Shown: one piece after another, positions 9,173 through 18,147 of the stretch | How the letters are laid out: every line of letters begins with the position of its first letter | Position numbering within the stretch: position 1 is the first letter of the stretch | Source: Phycisphaerales bacterium | GTDB taxonomy: Bacteria; Planctomycetota; Phycisphaerae; Phycisphaerales; UBA1924 | Length of the DNA: 64,000 bases | NCBI GenBank assembly: GCA_027019265.1 | Contig: JALUWX010000119.1 | Coordinates: 62,001-126,000 of the forward strand | Direction of reading: 5' to 3' | Notes under the pieces: model-generated | What the model was told of the DNA's origin: nothing | The model's database searches: none | The model's input: the letters and a program-made list of their open reading frames with translations, nothing else | Translations under genes and position numbers: made by a program

Positions 9173-11431
9173 ATGAACGCAACACCCACGACATCCTCAC
9201 CCCGTCCGGGCCCCCAGGGGGGTCGTCCATCCCCGAGCGGCGCGGGCGCTGCGACGGCGGGTGTGACCCTCGACCCGCTCAAGATCCTCCAGAAGTACAA
9301 GTACGTGCTTGTCGCTTCGGTGGTGATCGGGATGATCATCGGTGTGATCGGGCACAAGGTGCTGATGCGGGTTGCTCCCCGATACACCTCCCAGGTCATC
9401 TTCAAGGTGAACCCGGCGGAAACCGAGCTCCAACGCACCAGTGTGTCCACGGTCGATGAGACCGAGATGGATCGCTTCATGGGGTCGGAAGTCGAGAGCA
9501 TGAAATCCAAGCTCGTGCTGAGCAAGGTCGTCGCGGATCCGCGCTTGCCGCAGCTCGCGCCCGAATGGGCTTCGAACTACATGAAGGGCGGGCGGATCGA
9601 CATCGTGGATTCGCTCGACGATCTCAAGGACATGGTGTCCGCGGGGATCATCCCGAAGACCTTCTACATCCGGATGGCCGTCACCACGAGCAACAAGACC
9701 GACGCGGCGGGGCTGGTCTCGCTGGTGAAGGAGACGTACCTCGCCGAGCTCGATACGCGCTACAAGCGTGACGTTGTGTCGCGTCGTACGGCGATCCGGG
9801 ATTCGATCCAAGCGGCGAACAGCCAGATCGAAGAACTCACGGCCAAGAAAACCCGCTTGGTCCGCGAAGAACGCATCGATTCGATCAACTCCGAATCTTC
9901 CACCACGGCGGGCCAGATGAACATGGTGAACGCCCGTCTGGTCGAGATCCAGCAATCGCTCGAGGCGCTCGAGGTCGCGAGACTCCGGGACGAATCCCAG
10001 CTCAACCGTGAGACAGGGATCGAGTACGACTCGACCCTCCGCGCCGAGGTCGAGCTTCTCCCGATGATGCAGACGTTCCGACAAGAGCTCAAGTCGCTCG
10101 AGACGGCGTTGCTCTCGCTCAAGAACCAGGGGATCCAGCCCGGGCATCGATCCTACAAGCAGATCACCAACCAGATCGAGGCGCACGAGCGCAAGATCGA
10201 GAAAGCGCGGGAGGAGCTCCTCCGCGAGCGATTCGAATCGCGTCTGCAGCAGACGGTGATCACGATCGCGCAGCTCCGAGCACAGGAAGCGGATCTGCTG
10301 ACCCAGAAGGAACAGCTCGAAGAGAAGCTCACGGAGCTCACCCGGATCTCCGAGGAGATCAACGACATCGACCGCCTGATCGACACGACGATCACACGCA
10401 AGGGCAGCCTTGAGCAGGACCTGACGGAGCTCCAAGCGTCTTCCGCGCTCTCGTCGGCGCAGCGTGTGTCGGTGATCGAAGCGGAGACCGTCCCGGATCT
10501 TCCGTCCTTCCCCAAGATCATCATCATGGTCCCGGCCGGTGTGCTGCTGATCGTGGGCCTGACGGCGGGTGTGATCGTCGCGTTCGAGCTGCTCGACCAG
10601 CGGATCAAGAGCGCGAGCGATATCCGGATGATCCCCAGACTCAACCCCCTCGGGATCGTGATGGACGCTTCCGAGGATCCCGTCAAGATCGCGGATGTCG
10701 CGACGGCGTTCAACGATGCGCCTGATTCGGTGTTCTCTGAATACTTCCGTCAGCTCCGCGCCACGCTTGCGAAACGCATGGACCACGCGGGTCACAAGAC
10801 CCTGCTGATCTGCGGGGTGAACCCGGGATCGGGCGCGACGTCCGTCTCGACGAACCTCGGGATCGCGTGTGTCGCGACGGGGATCAAGACCCTGATCATC
10901 GACGCGAATATGCGCCGTCCGCGGATCGCGGAGTCCTTCGGGCTCGAGGACTCGCACCCGGGTCTGAGCGACATCCTGACCGGGAAGTCGGACTTCGCGC
11001 AGAGTGTTCGGAGCATCGAGAACGGGCCGGACATCATCGGCGCAGGGACGAAGGAGTTCCGTCAGATCGAGCGGCTCGGGTCCCAGGACATGAGAGCCCT
11101 GCTCGCGAAAGCGTCTGCGGAGTACGACATGGTGCTGATCGATGTCGCGCCGGCGGTTGTCGCCGGGGACGCGGCGGTGCTCGCGAACCAATGCGACGCG
11201 ACGGCGCTCGTGGTCCGCGCGATGAGCGCGAAGCGTGGTCAGGTCGCGCGTGTCGCGCGTGAGCTGGGCGAGTGCCGAGCGGAGTTCTTCGGCGCGGTCG
11301 TCAACGGCGTGAAGAGCGCCGCCGGCGGATACATGCGGAAGAACATCCGTGAGTCGTTCGCGTATCTCGTCAACCCCGACGAGAAGAAGGACAAGGACTC
11401 GAAGAAGACAGATCAGGATAAGGCGGCGTGA
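9173..11431 (+). CDS. Wzz/Wzc-like chain-length protein with degenerate BY-kinase domain
   Basis: The 752-residue product has the bacterial tyrosine autokinase (Wzc/CpsCD) layout: a proline-rich N-terminus, a membrane segment (YVLVASVVIGMIIGVIG), a Wzz domain, a long coiled coil (about residues 200-420), a second membrane segment (IIIMVPAGVLLIVGLTAG) and a cytoplasmic P-loop domain. In that domain all three ATP-binding motifs are altered. Walker A reads NPGSGATSVSTNLG with Ala555 where Lys is expected, Walker A' reads IIDANMRRP with Asn579 in place of the second Asp, and Walker B reads MVLIDVAPA instead of IDTPP. The C-terminal tail lacks a tyrosine cluster. It probably controls chain length by its Wzz part but is unlikely to be an active kinase. 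Confidence 0.87.
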   Translation: MNATPTTSSPRPGPQGGRPSPSGAGAATAGVTLDPLKILQKYKYVLVASVVIGMIIGVIGHKVLMRVAPRYTSQVIFKVNPAETELQRTSVSTVDETEMDRFMGSEVESMKSKLVLSKVVADPRLPQLAPEWASNYMKGGRIDIVDSLDDLKDMVSAGIIPKTFYIRMAVTTSNKTDAAGLVSLVKETYLAELDTRYKRDVVSRRTAIRDSIQAANSQIEELTAKKTRLVREERIDSINSESSTTAGQMNMVNARLVEIQQSLEALEVARLRDESQLNRETGIEYDSTLRAEVELLPMMQTFRQELKSLETALLSLKNQGIQPGHRSYKQITNQIEAHERKIEKAREELLRERFESRLQQTVITIAQLRAQEADLLTQKEQLEEKLTELTRISEEINDIDRLIDTTITRKGSLEQDLTELQASSALSSAQRVSVIEAETVPDLPSFPKIIIMVPAGVLLIVGLTAGVIVAFELLDQRIKSASDIRMIPRLNPLGIVMDASEDPVKIADVATAFNDAPDSVFSEYFRQLRATLAKRMDHAGHKTLLICGVNPGSGATSVSTNLGIACVATGIKTLIIDANMRRPRIAESFGLEDSHPGLSDILTGKSDFAQSVRSIENGPDIIGAGTKEFRQIERLGSQDMRALLAKASAEYDMVLIDVAPAVVAGDAAVLANQCDATALVVRAMSAKRGQVARVARELGECRAEFFGAVVNGVKSAAGGYMRKNIRESFAYLVNPDEKKDKDSKKTDQDKAA

Positions 11432-11505
11432 TCCGAGCGTATCGGGCGCGGAGCTACGCGTAGGATCGGTCTGCACGATCCACGTTTCGGAGCGCAGGAG
11501 ACCCC

Positions 11506-12513
11506 ATGAGCGAGCACGAGGACACGGGCGCGGCCCAACGTTCGCGCGTCCTCGTCACGGGGGGCGCGGGCTTTATCGGCTCGCACCTTATCGATCGGCT
11601 CATCGCGCAGCACGCTGACATCGTCGTCCTCGACAACCTCTCGACGGGATCACGCGCGAATCTCGAGGCGCACGCCGGTTCGATCCGGGTGATCGACGAG
11701 CCCGTCCGAACGGGTCTCGACACGATCCGGGGCGAGCGATTCGATCGGATCTACCACCTCGCGGCGGCCGTCGGCGTTGATCTCGTGCTCCGGGATCCGA
11801 TCGGGGCGATCCGCTCGAACGTGATGGAAACGGACACGGTGCTCGAGTTCGCGCGGAGCGTGGGGTCCCCCCCGACCCTGATCGCGTCGTCGAGCGAGGT
11901 CTACGGGAAACCGGGCGCGAGCGTGTTCTCCGAGGAGGACGACGTGCTCTATGGGCCGACCTCCGTGACCCGATGGTCGTACGCGTACACCAAAGCGATC
12001 GATGAGCATCTCGCGCTTGCGTATCACGGGCAGCACGCTCTTCCGGTGGTCGTTGCGCGGTTTTTCAACACCGTGGGTCCGCGCCAGACGGGCCGATACG
12101 GGATGGTCCTCCCGAGGTTTGTCGAGTCCGCGCTCCGGGGTGATCCGCTCCGGGTGTTCGGGGACGGGAAGCAGACCCGCTGTTTCTGCGATGTCCGGGA
12201 TGTCGTCGGGGTGCTCCCGAAGCTGCTTGATGAACCGAGCGCGCACGGGAGGGTGTTCAATGTCGGGTCCGACGATCCGATCTCGATCCGGGACCTGGCG
12301 CAGCTCGTGATCCGGACCCTCGGGTCCTCGTCGAATGTCGAGCTCGTCGAGTACGACGATGCGTACCCGGACGGGTTCGAGGATCTCCGGCATCGCAAGC
12401 CCGACCTTTCGCGCTTGCGCGGGTGTGTCGGGTTCAGCCCGGAGCACTCGCTGGTTGATACGATCCGGGACCTCGCTTCGCAGATGTCGCCGAGGATGGA
12501 GACGTCGTCGTGA
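11506..12513 (+). CDS. NAD-dependent sugar-nucleotide epimerase/dehydratase (extended SDR)
   Basis: The 335-residue product shows the extended short-chain dehydrogenase pattern: TGGAGFIGSHL for NAD binding near the N-terminus, IASSSEVYG for the catalytic Ser region, and YAYTKAIDEHL with the YxxxK pair. The later FFNTVGPRQTGRYGMVLPRF and GDGKQTRCFCDVRDVV resemble UDP-glucuronate decarboxylase and related NDP-sugar epimerases. It should act in the cytoplasm on an NDP-hexose or NDP-uronate that feeds the polysaccharide made by this locus. The exact substrate cannot be read from sequence. The stop overlaps the next gene's GTG by four bases. Confidence 0.88.
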   Translation: MSEHEDTGAAQRSRVLVTGGAGFIGSHLIDRLIAQHADIVVLDNLSTGSRANLEAHAGSIRVIDEPVRTGLDTIRGERFDRIYHLAAAVGVDLVLRDPIGAIRSNVMETDTVLEFARSVGSPPTLIASSSEVYGKPGASVFSEEDDVLYGPTSVTRWSYAYTKAIDEHLALAYHGQHALPVVVARFFNTVGPRQTGRYGMVLPRFVESALRGDPLRVFGDGKQTRCFCDVRDVVGVLPKLLDEPSAHGRVFNVGSDDPISIRDLAQLVIRTLGSSSNVELVEYDDAYPDGFEDLRHRKPDLSRLRGCVGFSPEHSLVDTIRDLASQMSPRMETSS

Positions 12514-13874
12514 GTGTCCCGGGAGTCAGCACCGCGCAAGAGGCCGCCGATGGGCTTGTCCATCGCGCGATGAACTCCGAGCTCGGGGTGATCCAGGGGT
12601 ATCTCGGGGTGTTCGTGGTCTCGTTCCTCGTGACGGTGCTCATCACCCCGCTTGTCCGACGTCTTGCTGTTGCGAACGGGATCGTGGATCGTCCGGACGA
12701 GGCGCGGAAGATGCACAAGATGCCCATCGCGTATCTCGGCGGGGTCGCGGTGTATCTGGGGATCATGGCCGGGCTGTTGTTCTCGTACATCGCGGACAAG
12801 GTGCCCGGGCTGATCGAGTTCCACGAGATCGGGAGGGAGAACCTGACCGACGGCTTGTTCATCCCGATCGTCCCGCCGTGGATCGCGCTGGGGATGACGG
12901 CGATCGTGGTGGTCGGGCTGATCGACGATGTGACGGGGATCGCGCCCCGGGTGAAGCTGGGTGGTCAGCTGATCGCGGCGGCCGCGCTCGCGATCGGCGA
13001 CATTGGGGTGAAGGTCGCCGCGGGTGTGCTGACACCCACGATCGGGAAGCTCCTCGACAATCCGGATCTGGTCTACCAGATCCCGCTCCCGTTTGATGTG
13101 CCCGGGTTCGGGACGGAAATGACCCTCGATCTGATCTATTGGTCGGGGACGGTGGTCATCGCGATCTTCGTGCTCGGCGCGACGAACGCTTCGAACCTGA
13201 TCGACGGGCTCGATGGCTTGCTCACGGGTGTGACCTCGATCACGATGGTGGGGTTGATCATCATCGCGGCGGGGATGGCGCTCGTGGATGATGGGCCGTT
13301 CGATGGTCCCCGGATGATCATCGGGCTCGCGATCCTCGGCGCGTGTCTCGGGTTCCTCCCCCACAACTTCAACCCGGCGGTGATCTTCCTCGGGGACACG
13401 GGGTCCTTGCTGCTCGGATACTGCTCGGCGCTGATGATTTTGTCGCTGGGGGATACGGGTGACACGGCGCTCGTGTTCGCGGGATTGATCATCTACGCGA
13501 TCCCGATCATCGACACGATCCTCGCGATCGTGCGCCGGAAGCTGGCCGGGAAGAAGATGTCCGACCCTGATGCGGACCATCTCCACCACATGCTCAAACG
13601 GGCGCTGGGTGTGAAGGGCGCGGTCTTCGCGCTCTACGGGATCGGGATCCTGTTCTGTGTGCTCGGGATCCTGCTCTCGGAGCTCCGGGCGCGGTTCATC
13701 TACGCGCTCGTGCTGCTGCTCGCGTCGTACATCGGGGTGTACGCGATCAAGATCGCGCGTCGGTCCCAGATCGAGGCGCAGGTGCACTCGAACGAGAAGC
13801 CCGAACCCGCGGCGACGCGCCCCGATTCAGTGGACCCGTCGTCGGAGCCCGATCAGAGCGCCTCGATCGGGTGA
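12510..13874 (+). CDS. MraY/WecA-family polyprenyl-phosphate sugar-1-phosphate transferase (GT4)
   Basis: The 454-residue integral membrane enzyme carries the family signatures in order: DRPDEARKMHKMPIAYLGG near the N-terminus, a VGLIDDVTG catalytic Asp pair, NASNLIDGLDGL, FNPAVIFLGDTGSLLLG, and a C-terminal HHMLKRALG loop. These are typical of WecA/TagO/WbpL-type enzymes that transfer a sugar-1-phosphate from a UDP-sugar to undecaprenyl phosphate, which is the priming step for surface polysaccharide. Placement at the end of the locus fits that role better than a peptidoglycan (MraY) role. The extended acidic C-terminal tail is unremarkable. The GTG start overlaps the epimerase stop. Confidence 0.9.
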   Translation: MSVPGVSTAQEAADGLVHRAMNSELGVIQGYLGVFVVSFLVTVLITPLVRRLAVANGIVDRPDEARKMHKMPIAYLGGVAVYLGIMAGLLFSYIADKVPGLIEFHEIGRENLTDGLFIPIVPPWIALGMTAIVVVGLIDDVTGIAPRVKLGGQLIAAAALAIGDIGVKVAAGVLTPTIGKLLDNPDLVYQIPLPFDVPGFGTEMTLDLIYWSGTVVIAIFVLGATNASNLIDGLDGLLTGVTSITMVGLIIIAAGMALVDDGPFDGPRMIIGLAILGACLGFLPHNFNPAVIFLGDTGSLLLGYCSALMILSLGDTGDTALVFAGLIIYAIPIIDTILAIVRRKLAGKKMSDPDADHLHHMLKRALGVKGAVFALYGIGILFCVLGILLSELRARFIYALVLLLASYIGVYAIKIARRSQIEAQVHSNEKPEPAATRPDSVDPSSEPDQSASIG

Positions 13875-13880
13875 GCCCTC

Positions 13881-15635
13881 TTACACATCCGCGAACTTGA
13901 AGCTCACCCCGGCTTGCTCGACGGCTTTCCGTCCCTCTTCCGCGCTCCGGATCATCTTGCCCTGACCCGTCTCGAACGACAGGGTGGGTCGCTTCTTGTT
14001 GAGCTTCCCGATGATCCACCCCTCGACGAGCATGGCTTCGAGGACCTGGACGTACTGGAAGATGTTGATCCCCCCCGAGTTCTTCTGGAGGGCTTCGCAG
14101 ATCTCCTGGAGATCGTGGTGCTTCTCGAGGACGGCGATGACGCGCTTCCAGAGCCCGGTGTTGGGGAGGAAGGTATCGCCGCGTTTCCAGCACTCCACGG
14201 GGGTGATGCGCCCGTCGCGCATCGCGCCCTGGGTGACTTCCTGCGCGTTCGCGAGGTTGAGCTTGAGCTCGTTGACTTTGCTGAGCGCGAACTTAGCTTC
14301 CTTCCCGGAGAAGACCTCGACGAGCTTCTTCGAGGACCCGAGGTCGAACGCGCCGAAGGCGGCCGTCTCGATCTCCTGGTTCGAGAACCCGCCCTGCGCG
14401 AGCCAGCGCCAGGCTTGCTGGGGGGTGAGCTTGAGCCCGGCGTCTTTCGCGATCTGCTTGCAGTGGTCCTGGAGGTCGGTGAAGCACCCGTTGGCGGCGT
14501 ACCAGTACTTCGCGAATCGGATGTGCTGACCGATGTTGCGCCGGTTCTTCTCGTCGTAGAAGCTCTTGACCCATTCGGGGTCCTGCTCACCCCGTTCGAC
14601 CTCGAGGATCGAGTAGGCGCAGTGGCGCGCCGAAGAATGCGCGAGGGTCATCCCGGCGGCGAGGATGGGGTCGGCGAACCCGGCCGCTTCGCCCATGATC
14701 CACCAGTTCTCGCCGGAGAGCCGGTTCGCGAGGTGGGACCAGTTCTTGGTCGTCAGGACGTTCCCCCCCGTGGAGCTCTGCGCGTCCTTGATGAGCGCGT
14801 GGATCTCCTTCTGCTCCTCGATCGCGCGGAGGTAGACCTCCTTCGGGGAGAGCCCGGTGGACTTGTAGTACTCGCTCGGGCAGATGAGCCCGATGCTCGC
14901 ACGCTTCGGACCCAGGGGGATGAACCAGATCCATCCGTAGGGGAGCGATCGCACATGAACGCGCGTTCCCCCCACCCCGATCTCGACGGCCCAGTCCGCG
15001 TTGTCCCAGTAATCCCAGAACGCGACGTTGCGCAGCTCCTCGGGCGCTTCGGACTCGACCCCGAGGGCGCGGCGCAGGAGCGCGACGTGACCCGACCCGT
15101 CCACATAGTGCTTGGCTGTCAGGGTTTCGCCCGAATCGAGGACGAGCCCTGTGACCTTGTCCCCCTCGACCTTGATCTCCCGGACCATGGTCTCCTCACG
15201 AACCTGCGCGCCCCAGTGGTGCTCGGCGTGGCGCAGGAGGATCTCGTCGTAGCGATCCCGCTCGACCTGGAACGCGGTGTGTCGGCGTTGTCCGACGAAC
15301 TTGGCCGGGCGTTCCTCGTCCTTGAAATCCTCGGCCGGGTAGAAATCGAAGTCCCAGACGTCGTTGTTCTTGCCCCAGGTGTAGGACCCCCCGAGTTTGA
15401 TGGGGAAGTTGGCTTCCTCGATCTTGTCCCAGACCTCCATCTCGTCGAGGATCGCGCTGATCCCGGGGAGCTGGGATTCCCCCACGTGCTCGCGCGGGAA
15501 CTTCTCCTTCTCGAGGATCAGGACCGAGAGATCTGGGTTGTATTTGCGGAGGAGCGACGCGAGGGTGGACCCGGAAGGGCCGCCCCCGATGATGATGACG
15601 TCCGCGCTGTGTGTGTACTCGGGCTGGCTGATCAT
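13881..15635 (-). CDS. Flavin-dependent halogenase-like FAD monooxygenase
   Basis: The 584-residue product has an N-terminal FAD-binding motif (IIIGGGPSGSTLAS), then FPREHVGESQLP, a motif shared with FAD-dependent halogenases. Lys80 in NFPIKLGGSYTWG lies where phenol/pyrrole halogenases keep the lysine that activates hypohalous acid. GWIWFIPLG matches the WxWxIP motif that separates halogenases from ordinary monooxygenases. GEAAGFADPILAAGMTLA is the second FAD-contact motif. Related oxidoreductases of unknown substrate share parts of these motifs, so halogenation is an inference. ATG 15635 is preferred over the track start at 15689 because the first 18 residues precede the usual start of the fold. 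No biosynthetic cluster or flavin reductase surrounds it. Its stop is six bases from the GT4 gene stop (convergent). Confidence 0.75.
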   Translation of the reverse strand: MISQPEYTHSADVIIIGGGPSGSTLASLLRKYNPDLSVLILEKEKFPREHVGESQLPGISAILDEMEVWDKIEEANFPIKLGGSYTWGKNNDVWDFDFYPAEDFKDEERPAKFVGQRRHTAFQVERDRYDEILLRHAEHHWGAQVREETMVREIKVEGDKVTGLVLDSGETLTAKHYVDGSGHVALLRRALGVESEAPEELRNVAFWDYWDNADWAVEIGVGGTRVHVRSLPYGWIWFIPLGPKRASIGLICPSEYYKSTGLSPKEVYLRAIEEQKEIHALIKDAQSSTGGNVLTTKNWSHLANRLSGENWWIMGEAAGFADPILAAGMTLAHSSARHCAYSILEVERGEQDPEWVKSFYDEKNRRNIGQHIRFAKYWYAANGCFTDLQDHCKQIAKDAGLKLTPQQAWRWLAQGGFSNQEIETAAFGAFDLGSSKKLVEVFSGKEAKFALSKVNELKLNLANAQEVTQGAMRDGRITPVECWKRGDTFLPNTGLWKRVIAVLEKHHDLQEICEALQKNSGGINIFQYVQVLEAMLVEGWIIGKLNKKRPTLSFETGQGKMIRSAEEGRKAVEQAGVSFKFADV

Positions 15636-15785
15636 GACTCTCTGGGACTCCCACGGCGCGTCTGCGAGCGCTGAAGGACCAGAATACACGATCCGGGCCC
15701 GGAGACAACCTATGTTTCCCCGGACGGATCACGCATGGTCCGGATATCACCGGTACACACCAACCCTTCTGAGCGAGCCCCTCCC

Positions 15786-16553
15786 ATGAGCACGAGAAAA
15801 CCATTCGTCGGCGGCAACTGGAAGATGAATACGGACCTGAACGGCGCGGCCGAGCTCGCCGCTGGGGTCGCTTCGGCCGTTGGATCGGATTCGGGGGTTG
15901 AGGTTGCGTGCTATGTCCCGTTCCCGTACCTCGTCAGCGCGGGTCAGAAGCTCGGATCCAATGTTCGTCTGGGGGCGCAGGACGTCTGGACCCAGGACAA
16001 CGGCGCGTTCACGGGTGAGGTCTCGACGGACATGCTCAAGGACTGCGGGGTCACCACGGTCCTGACGGGTCACTCGGAGCGTCGGCATGTGATCGGGGAG
16101 TCGGACGAGCTTGTGGGGGAGAAGACCCGTCGCGCCCTGATCGCGGGGCTCCAGGCCGTGCTGTGTATCGGGGAGACGATCGAGCAGCGCGAAGCGGGGG
16201 AAACCGATGCCGTCAACGAGCGTCAGATCCGGGCCGGGCTCGACGGGGTCAGCGCTGAGGATCTGAAGAACGTGGTGCTCGCGTACGAACCGGTCTGGGC
16301 GATCGGGACGGGCAAAACCGCTACCCCCGAGGACGCGCAGGACGCGCACAAGAAGATCCGAGCCCTGATCGGGTCCATGTACGACGAAAGCGCTGCGGGC
16401 GCGATCCGAATCATCTACGGCGGGTCCATGAAGCCCGGGAATGCGCCCGAGCTGATGGCGATGGACGACATCGACGGCGGGCTCATCGGGGGCGCGTCCC
16501 TCAAGGCCGACGATTTCGGCGCGATCATCGAAGCAGCGACTTCCCGGGTCTGA
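15786..16553 (+). CDS. tpiA: Triose-phosphate isomerase
   Basis: This 255-residue cytoplasmic enzyme interconverts dihydroxyacetone phosphate and glyceraldehyde 3-phosphate in glycolysis. All key motifs are visible: GGNWKMN with the substrate-binding Lys, TGHSERR with the catalytic His, AYEPVWAIGTGKTAT with the catalytic Glu and flexible loop 6, and IYGGSMKPGNAPELM for phosphate binding. Length is normal for the family. ATG 15786 is selected because homologues begin shortly before NWKMN; the track's upstream start adds unrelated residues. It leads a plus-strand run of tpiA, secG, yicC and a kinase-like gene. Confidence 0.97.
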   Translation: MSTRKPFVGGNWKMNTDLNGAAELAAGVASAVGSDSGVEVACYVPFPYLVSAGQKLGSNVRLGAQDVWTQDNGAFTGEVSTDMLKDCGVTTVLTGHSERRHVIGESDELVGEKTRRALIAGLQAVLCIGETIEQREAGETDAVNERQIRAGLDGVSAEDLKNVVLAYEPVWAIGTGKTATPEDAQDAHKKIRALIGSMYDESAAGAIRIIYGGSMKPGNAPELMAMDDIDGGLIGGASLKADDFGAIIEAATSRV

Positions 16554-16706
16554 GCGTGTTCGACCCGGGTTCGGGTCCCCCCGAGGGAGGATCCGACCCT
16601 GATGGGGTCCGGAGGGATCCCCTGAAGCAAGGGCATGAGCCGCCTAGACTTGCCTTCCCGATTTTGAGCCCTGATGAGCGGCGGAGTTCGCCGGAGACGA
16701 CCCTTG

Positions 16707-17228
16707 ATGACCCCCCAAGCATTGCTCGCGATGACCCCCTCGATCACCCTCGGGATGTCCCCGATCGTCGTGAACCTGCTCGTGGGTCTCTTCCTCCTCG
16801 TCTCGATCGTCATGATCCTGATCGTGCTGATCCAGCGCCCTCAGGGTGGCGGGCTCGGGGGCGCGTTCGGCGCGGGTGGGGGATCCGGCGCTGGACAGAC
16901 GGCCTTCGGGACCAAGACGGGTGATGTCCTCACGGGGGGCACCATCGCGATCTTCGTGTGCTTCCTTCTGCTCGCGATCGGGCTCAACTTCGTGACCCGT
17001 CCCCAGTCGATGGAAGCGACCCAGCCCACGCTGGCCGCGCCCGCCGACGAGGAGGCCGTGGACGGATCGATCGAGGACAGCGCGGGCGACATCATCGACG
17101 AGAGCGTCGAGGGCGCGAGCGATGTGATCGACGAGACGGGCGATGAGATCCTCCCCGAAAGCACGACGGATGTCCCCGAGACGGACACACCGAGCGAACC
17201 CGACACCACGTCCACCGACGACAACTGA
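16707..17228 (+). CDS. secG: Preprotein translocase subunit SecG with long acidic tail
   Basis: SecG is the small helper subunit of the SecYEG channel. The product has two membrane helices (PIVVNLLVGLFLLVSIVMILIVLIQ and GGTIAIFVCFLLLAIGLNFV) separated by the typical QRPQGGGLGGAFGAGGG loop and GTKTGDVLT. After the second helix there is an Asp/Glu/Thr-rich tail of about 80 residues absent from E. coli SecG (110 aa). The start is ambiguous: ATG 16707 has GGAG ten bases upstream, while the track uses 16674. Adjacency to tpiA is common in many bacteria. Confidence 0.88.
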   Translation: MTPQALLAMTPSITLGMSPIVVNLLVGLFLLVSIVMILIVLIQRPQGGGLGGAFGAGGGSGAGQTAFGTKTGDVLTGGTIAIFVCFLLLAIGLNFVTRPQSMEATQPTLAAPADEEAVDGSIEDSAGDIIDESVEGASDVIDETGDEILPESTTDVPETDTPSEPDTTSTDDN

Positions 17229-17259
17229 GCGCACCCGCGCGAGATGTGAGGACCGACCC

Positions 17260-18144
17260 TTGATCCGAAGCATGACCGGTTTCGGCGACGCGAGCGGCTC
17301 GTCCGCGCACGCGCATTTCCATGTCGAGATCCGCGCCGTCAACAACAAGTACCTGAAGTCGAGCGTGAGACTCCCCGAGTCGATCGCCGCGCTCGAGCCC
17401 GAGTTCGAGCAGATCATCCGCGCGACGATCTCGCGCGGGTCGGTGGTGCTCACGATCGCGTGCTCCGAGCAGGGTGAGCACGCCGCGCTCACGATCAACA
17501 AGGACGCGCTCCGCGCGTACGCGAAGCAGATCGCGGACTCGATCGGGATCGATATCAAGGATGTGGACACGTCCTCCCTCGTCACCCTCCCGGGGGTGCT
17601 CCAGCAACCCGGGGACGAGGAGGAGCGGCTCGCTTCCGCGCGGGAGACGATCAAGCCCCTCCTGATGCTCGCGATCGAGCACATGGTCGCGATGCGTGAA
17701 CGCGAAGGGATGGCGCTCAAGAGCGATCTGACAAACAATCTCGCGTTTATCCGTGAGCGCCTCGACAAAATTCAGGAGCTCGCGCCGAGCGTTTCGGGGG
17801 ATTACGAGAAGCGTCTGAAGTCGAGGATGGAAGCGCTCCTGAGCGAGTTCGATGTGCAGACCGAGCAAGCGGACGTGATCCGAGAAGTCGCGATCTACGC
17901 GGAGAAGACGGATATCGCTGAGGAGATCGTCCGTCTCGGGGAGCATCTCACCCATTTCCAGGAACTGCTCGACTCGGACGACGAACGTCCGATCGGACGG
18001 ACGATGGATTTCGTGGCGCAGGAGCTCCTGCGCGAAGCGAACACCATCTCGTCCAAGAGCCCCGACGCGACCATCAGCAAGCTGATCGTCGAGGTGAAGG
18101 GCGCCATCGATCGGATCAAGGAACAGGTCCAGAACGCGGAGTAA
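17260..18144 (+). CDS. yicC: YicC/YloC-family endoribonuclease
   Basis: The product begins (L/M)IRSMTGFGDAS and continues with VEIRAVNNKYLK and, near the end, VAIYAEKTDIAEEIVRLGEHL and IGRTMDFVAQELLREANTISSKSPD, all of which are hallmarks of YicC. The family has been shown to have endoribonuclease activity in E. coli. TTG 17260 is chosen because it gives the canonical IRSMTGF N-terminus and has GTGAGG upstream; the ATG at 17272 is a fallback. The track start at 17143 adds a basic stretch overlapping secG. The product is 294 aa, normal for the family. Confidence 0.93.
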   Translation: MIRSMTGFGDASGSSAHAHFHVEIRAVNNKYLKSSVRLPESIAALEPEFEQIIRATISRGSVVLTIACSEQGEHAALTINKDALRAYAKQIADSIGIDIKDVDTSSLVTLPGVLQQPGDEEERLASARETIKPLLMLAIEHMVAMREREGMALKSDLTNNLAFIRERLDKIQELAPSVSGDYEKRLKSRMEALLSEFDVQTEQADVIREVAIYAEKTDIAEEIVRLGEHLTHFQELLDSDDERPIGRTMDFVAQELLREANTISSKSPDATISKLIVEVKGAIDRIKEQVQNAE

Positions 18145-18147
18145 CGC

